This document shows positions 40,382 through 42,371 of a stretch of 42,371 nt of DNA, one piece after another. Every line of letters starts with the position of its first letter. Positions within the stretch are counted from its first letter, which is position 1. A program made the position numbers and the translations under genes. Source of the stretch: Opitutaceae bacterium (GTDB lineage Bacteria; Verrucomicrobiota; Verrucomicrobiia; Opitutales; Opitutaceae). Below the pieces are notes generated by a model. It ran no database searches, had not been told where the DNA came from, and saw nothing but the letters and a program-made list of their open reading frames with translations. The stretch is taken from assembly GCA_028280955.1 (NCBI GenBank), contig JANQKU010000239.1, positions 1 to 42,371 of the forward strand. Direction: 5' to 3'.

Positions 40382-41890
40382 GTGAAATTTTTAGCCGTTA
40401 CCCTTTTAGTCTCTCTTATTTTGGCAAGTGTGGCGACGTATTTTAACCTTTCGGATGTTAAAAAAGACCGTCCGGTTCTTCATTGGGTGACGACTGCCGA
40501 TCCTATTCGTGACGGCCAACTGGAACTTTTTCAACAATGGTTGAAAAAATATGATTATCCGGAAATGGAGATTCGAATTGATGTAAGAGCAAAGAAAAAT
40601 GCAGGTGTTAAGAATATCGTGCAAGGTGTTTCCGGAGTGGCCGGAGATCTCATTGATTGTTTCACCGGAGAAGTGATATTGTACCAATCGGTGGGTATGC
40701 TGGAGGATGTTACCGACGTTGCAAAAGAAATGGATTTTGGAGGCTCAAAAACGTATCCATCTTCTAGATTTTCGATGCACATAGATGGTCGCCAATATGG
40801 GTTTCCCCGCAACGCAGGTTCTAACTTTCTTTGGGTAAATGCAGAGGCTTTTGGACGAGTTGGATTGCCTGTTCCTCCTGATGTCTGGACGTTTGAGGAA
40901 TTTGAGCGAAGGGGAAAAGCCTATGTGAAGGCGCATAATGCAGCAGGGGAACGCCAGCGCTTTTACTTTGTGAGATCTCTTGGTGGTGGGGGTAGGGCTA
41001 TTATGGCCCGATCACTGGGAGTCGATATTTTCAACGAGACTATGACAAAATCGAACTATGATACGGCTGTCTTCAGGGAGATTTTTGAAATGAATTATCG
41101 TTGGATTCATGACTTTCGAATTGTTCCTACTCTGATGGAGGCAGAATCTTTGACAGCAAATTCCAGTGCATTGAGTCAAGTAGAGATGTATTTATTTTCT
41201 CAAGGAAATTTTGGTATGATGATCGGAGGTCGATGGGGGCTGATGCATTTCAGAGAAGTTGGCCCCGAGCAACTATCTGTCAGTGAATTCCCTCACGGTG
41301 GTTTTCGAAACAGTTATTCGGGAGGTGGCATTGTGGGCGTTTATGCAAAGTCAAAGCATAAAGAGTTGGCTTTCTATTTCTTGAAATTCTTGGCCAGTGA
41401 AGAATTTAATCATCAAATTATTGAAAATGCAGATGGACTACCTCCGGTATCTGAATACACGAAAACGGAAGCTTATCTGCATCCGGCAGATTATCCGAAT
41501 GAATGGAATCTGCATGGACGTATTGAAAGAATAGAAGAGGAGGTGGGTATTTCTTATGCTTTCAGCCCGTTTGTTATGAGAACTGAAGACGAAAGACTAC
41601 AAAAGAATGCTTTTGATAAATTTATTGCGAACCGTTCCTCAGCTGAAGAAGCCTTATCCATTGCCGCAAAGATGATCAATACAAGTATGGAGCGAAAAGC
41701 CCGTGAATCTGTGGAAGGATGGGCTCAATATCAAAAATTGCTCAGAAATCAGAAAAAGATAGAGCAACTTCGTAGTGAAGGTAAATTGGTTCCTTTATCG
41801 TTGATTACCAATCCTTTTTATCGTCGTTATTATATCGAAAAAGGTTGGTCGTTACCGGAAGGTAGTGCGTCTGTTAAGAGTGAAAAATAG
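40382..41890 (+). CDS. Membrane-anchored extracellular solute-binding protein, array copy 5
   Basis: The protein is 502 aa from GTG 40382. The anchor (about residues 3-21) is followed by the SBP core: HWVTTADPIRDGQLELFQQWLKK, AGDLIDCFTGEVILYQSVGMLEDVTD (Phe in place of Tyr after Cys), FPRNAGSNFLWVNAEAF, PPDVWTFEEFERRGKAY, GGRWGLMHFREVGPEQLSVSEFPHGGFRN and ADGLPPVSEY (Ala for Gly before Asp). It ends with NPFYRRYYIEKGWSLPEG and a VKSEK tail like the GSEK tail of copy 4. Its N-terminal third is nearly the same as copy 6. No Shine-Dalgarno is visible; the promoter-like -10 lies 7 bp before the start codon. Confidence 0.82.
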   Translation: MKFLAVTLLVSLILASVATYFNLSDVKKDRPVLHWVTTADPIRDGQLELFQQWLKKYDYPEMEIRIDVRAKKNAGVKNIVQGVSGVAGDLIDCFTGEVILYQSVGMLEDVTDVAKEMDFGGSKTYPSSRFSMHIDGRQYGFPRNAGSNFLWVNAEAFGRVGLPVPPDVWTFEEFERRGKAYVKAHNAAGERQRFYFVRSLGGGGRAIMARSLGVDIFNETMTKSNYDTAVFREIFEMNYRWIHDFRIVPTLMEAESLTANSSALSQVEMYLFSQGNFGMMIGGRWGLMHFREVGPEQLSVSEFPHGGFRNSYSGGGIVGVYAKSKHKELAFYFLKFLASEEFNHQIIENADGLPPVSEYTKTEAYLHPADYPNEWNLHGRIERIEEEVGISYAFSPFVMRTEDERLQKNAFDKFIANRSSAEEALSIAAKMINTSMERKARESVEGWAQYQKLLRNQKKIEQLRSEGKLVPLSLITNPFYRRYYIEKGWSLPEGSASVKSEK

Positions 41891-41969
41891 AATGGCAAGA
41901 AGGAGACTAAATTGTTGTTTCGCAAATATGTGTTGGCCCTTTCGGGTATTGATCTGGTAGTTTTCTAAT

Positions 41970-42371
41970 GTGAGGTTTTTAGCTCTTACTCTTTTGACTG
42001 TACTGCTTTTTGCCAGCGGAATGACTTATTTTAATCTTTCGGATGTGAAGAAAGATCGTCCGGTACTTCATTGGGTGACAACTGCTGAAACAATTCGTGA
42101 GGGACAGTTGGAGCTTTTTCAACAATGGTTGAAAAAACATGATTATCCGGAGATGGAAATCCGTATGGATGTAAGGGCCCGAAAGAATGCAGGCGTTAAA
42201 AATATTGTGCAGGGTGTTTCCGGGGTGGCTGGAGATATTCTGGATTGTTTCTCTGGGGAAGTCATGCAGTACCAATCGGTGGGTATGTTAGAGGATCTTA
42301 CGGATGTGGCGAAGGAAATGGGTTTCGATGGATCCAGAACCTACCCATCGGCCAGGATTTCGATGGAAGTG
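41970..42371 (+). CDS. Membrane-anchored extracellular solute-binding protein, array copy 6, 3'-truncated by window end
   Basis: The frame from GTG 41970 is open to the last base (134 codons). It begins with the same anchor type as the other copies and continues HWVTTAETIREGQLELFQQWLKK, then the AGDILDCFSGEVMQYQSVGMLEDLTDVAKEM block, so it is plainly the next array member. An ATG at 41968 is followed at once by a stop and cannot be used. The upstream 79 bp resembles the gap before copy 5, showing that duplication units included the intergenic region. Confidence 0.82.
   Translation, partial: MRFLALTLLTVLLFASGMTYFNLSDVKKDRPVLHWVTTAETIREGQLELFQQWLKKHDYPEMEIRMDVRARKNAGVKNIVQGVSGVAGDILDCFSGEVMQYQSVGMLEDLTDVAKEMGFDGSRTYPSARISMEV

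Larger units (their letters stand above)
34049..42371 (+). repeat. Tandem array of at least six paralogous binding-protein genes
   Basis: Six consecutive same-strand units of about 1.5-1.6 kb each, separated by 58-86 bp gaps, encode full-length paralogues sharing an N-terminal membrane anchor, a solute-binding-protein core and a C-terminal NPFYRRYY-x-x-GWSLPEG motif (C-terminus of the last copy lies outside the window). Units 5 and 6 are the most alike (about 19 differences in 108 residues by eye after the anchor) and also share their upstream gap sequence. Units 1 and 2 form another close pair. The divergence argues for successive unequal-crossover duplications rather than one recent amplification. 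The array runs off the end of the window. Confidence 0.92.

Noticed and set aside
34049-42371. Repeat array as a CRISPR or mobile-element structure
   Set aside because: The repeated units are 1.5-kb protein-coding genes; no short spaced repeats, terminal inverted repeats, transposase or integrase genes are seen.

Overview
The window (about 42.4 kb, moderate GC) looks like chromosomal DNA from a member of the PVC superphylum, most likely a marine polysaccharide-degrading Verrucomicrobiota (Opitutales/Puniceicoccales-like) or a Lentisphaerota/Kiritimatiellota relative. I infer this from gene content: kelch/Na+-symporter fusions, heparinase II/III-type lyases, a PmoA-like DUF6807 protein, a UroD-like protein, xylose-isomerase-like TIM barrels and a GntR/LacI-like hybrid regulator. 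No rRNA or tRNA is visible, so the placement is not proven.

Layout. (1) 1-6627, + strand: a truncated carbohydrate-related protein with a CBM9-like C-terminus, a CapA-type phosphoesterase, a two-domain alpha/beta-hydrolase (esterase), an isochorismatase-fold hydrolase and an AraC regulator. The genes are closely packed and look co-transcribed. (2) 6789-11413, + strand: a two-domain ferritin-like di-iron protein with its own terminator, then a GntR/LacI-like regulator, a UroD-family protein and a xylose-isomerase-like TIM barrel. (3) 11536-15849, + strand: a tight operon of a ferritin-like di-iron oxidase, a fatty acyl-AMP ligase (FAAL), an acyl carrier protein, a DUF374 acyltransferase and PanB. 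This reads as a dedicated pathway for activating, ACP-tethering, oxidising and transferring an acyl chain, with a gene feeding phosphopantetheine supply. (4) 15872-23968, - strand: two tandem heparinase II/III-like lyases without signal peptides, an enolase-superfamily acid-sugar dehydratase, an SDR dehydrogenase, NagB and NagA. This is a catabolic operon for uronate/amino-sugar oligosaccharides. (5) 24083-33048: two paralogous transporters, each a periplasmic kelch-like propeller fused to a sodium:solute symporter. Around them lie an SDR, a Gfo/Idh/MocA oxidoreductase, a DUF6807 protein and a convergent sugar-nucleotide-epimerase-like dehydrogenase. The two transporters share a palindromic element about 80 bp upstream. 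In one case it sits in the divergent gap with the lyase operon, suggesting one regulator for uptake and breakdown.

(6) 34049 to the window end, + strand: at least six tandem paralogues of a membrane-anchored extracellular solute-binding protein, with no permease or ATPase gene among them. All six start with TTG or GTG, none has a clear Shine-Dalgarno, and some have promoter-like -10 boxes so close to the start that leaderless mRNAs are plausible. The fourth copy carries a single-base frameshift in an A6 tract. The array continues beyond the window.

The most interesting candidates are the orphan binding-protein array with its unusual starts and conserved C-terminal signature, and the di-iron/FAAL/ACP/acyltransferase/PanB operon. 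The shared palindrome linking the two kelch-symporters comes next. No CRISPR, IS element, integrase or phage gene was recognised, and no gene-free stretch exceeds 300 bp.
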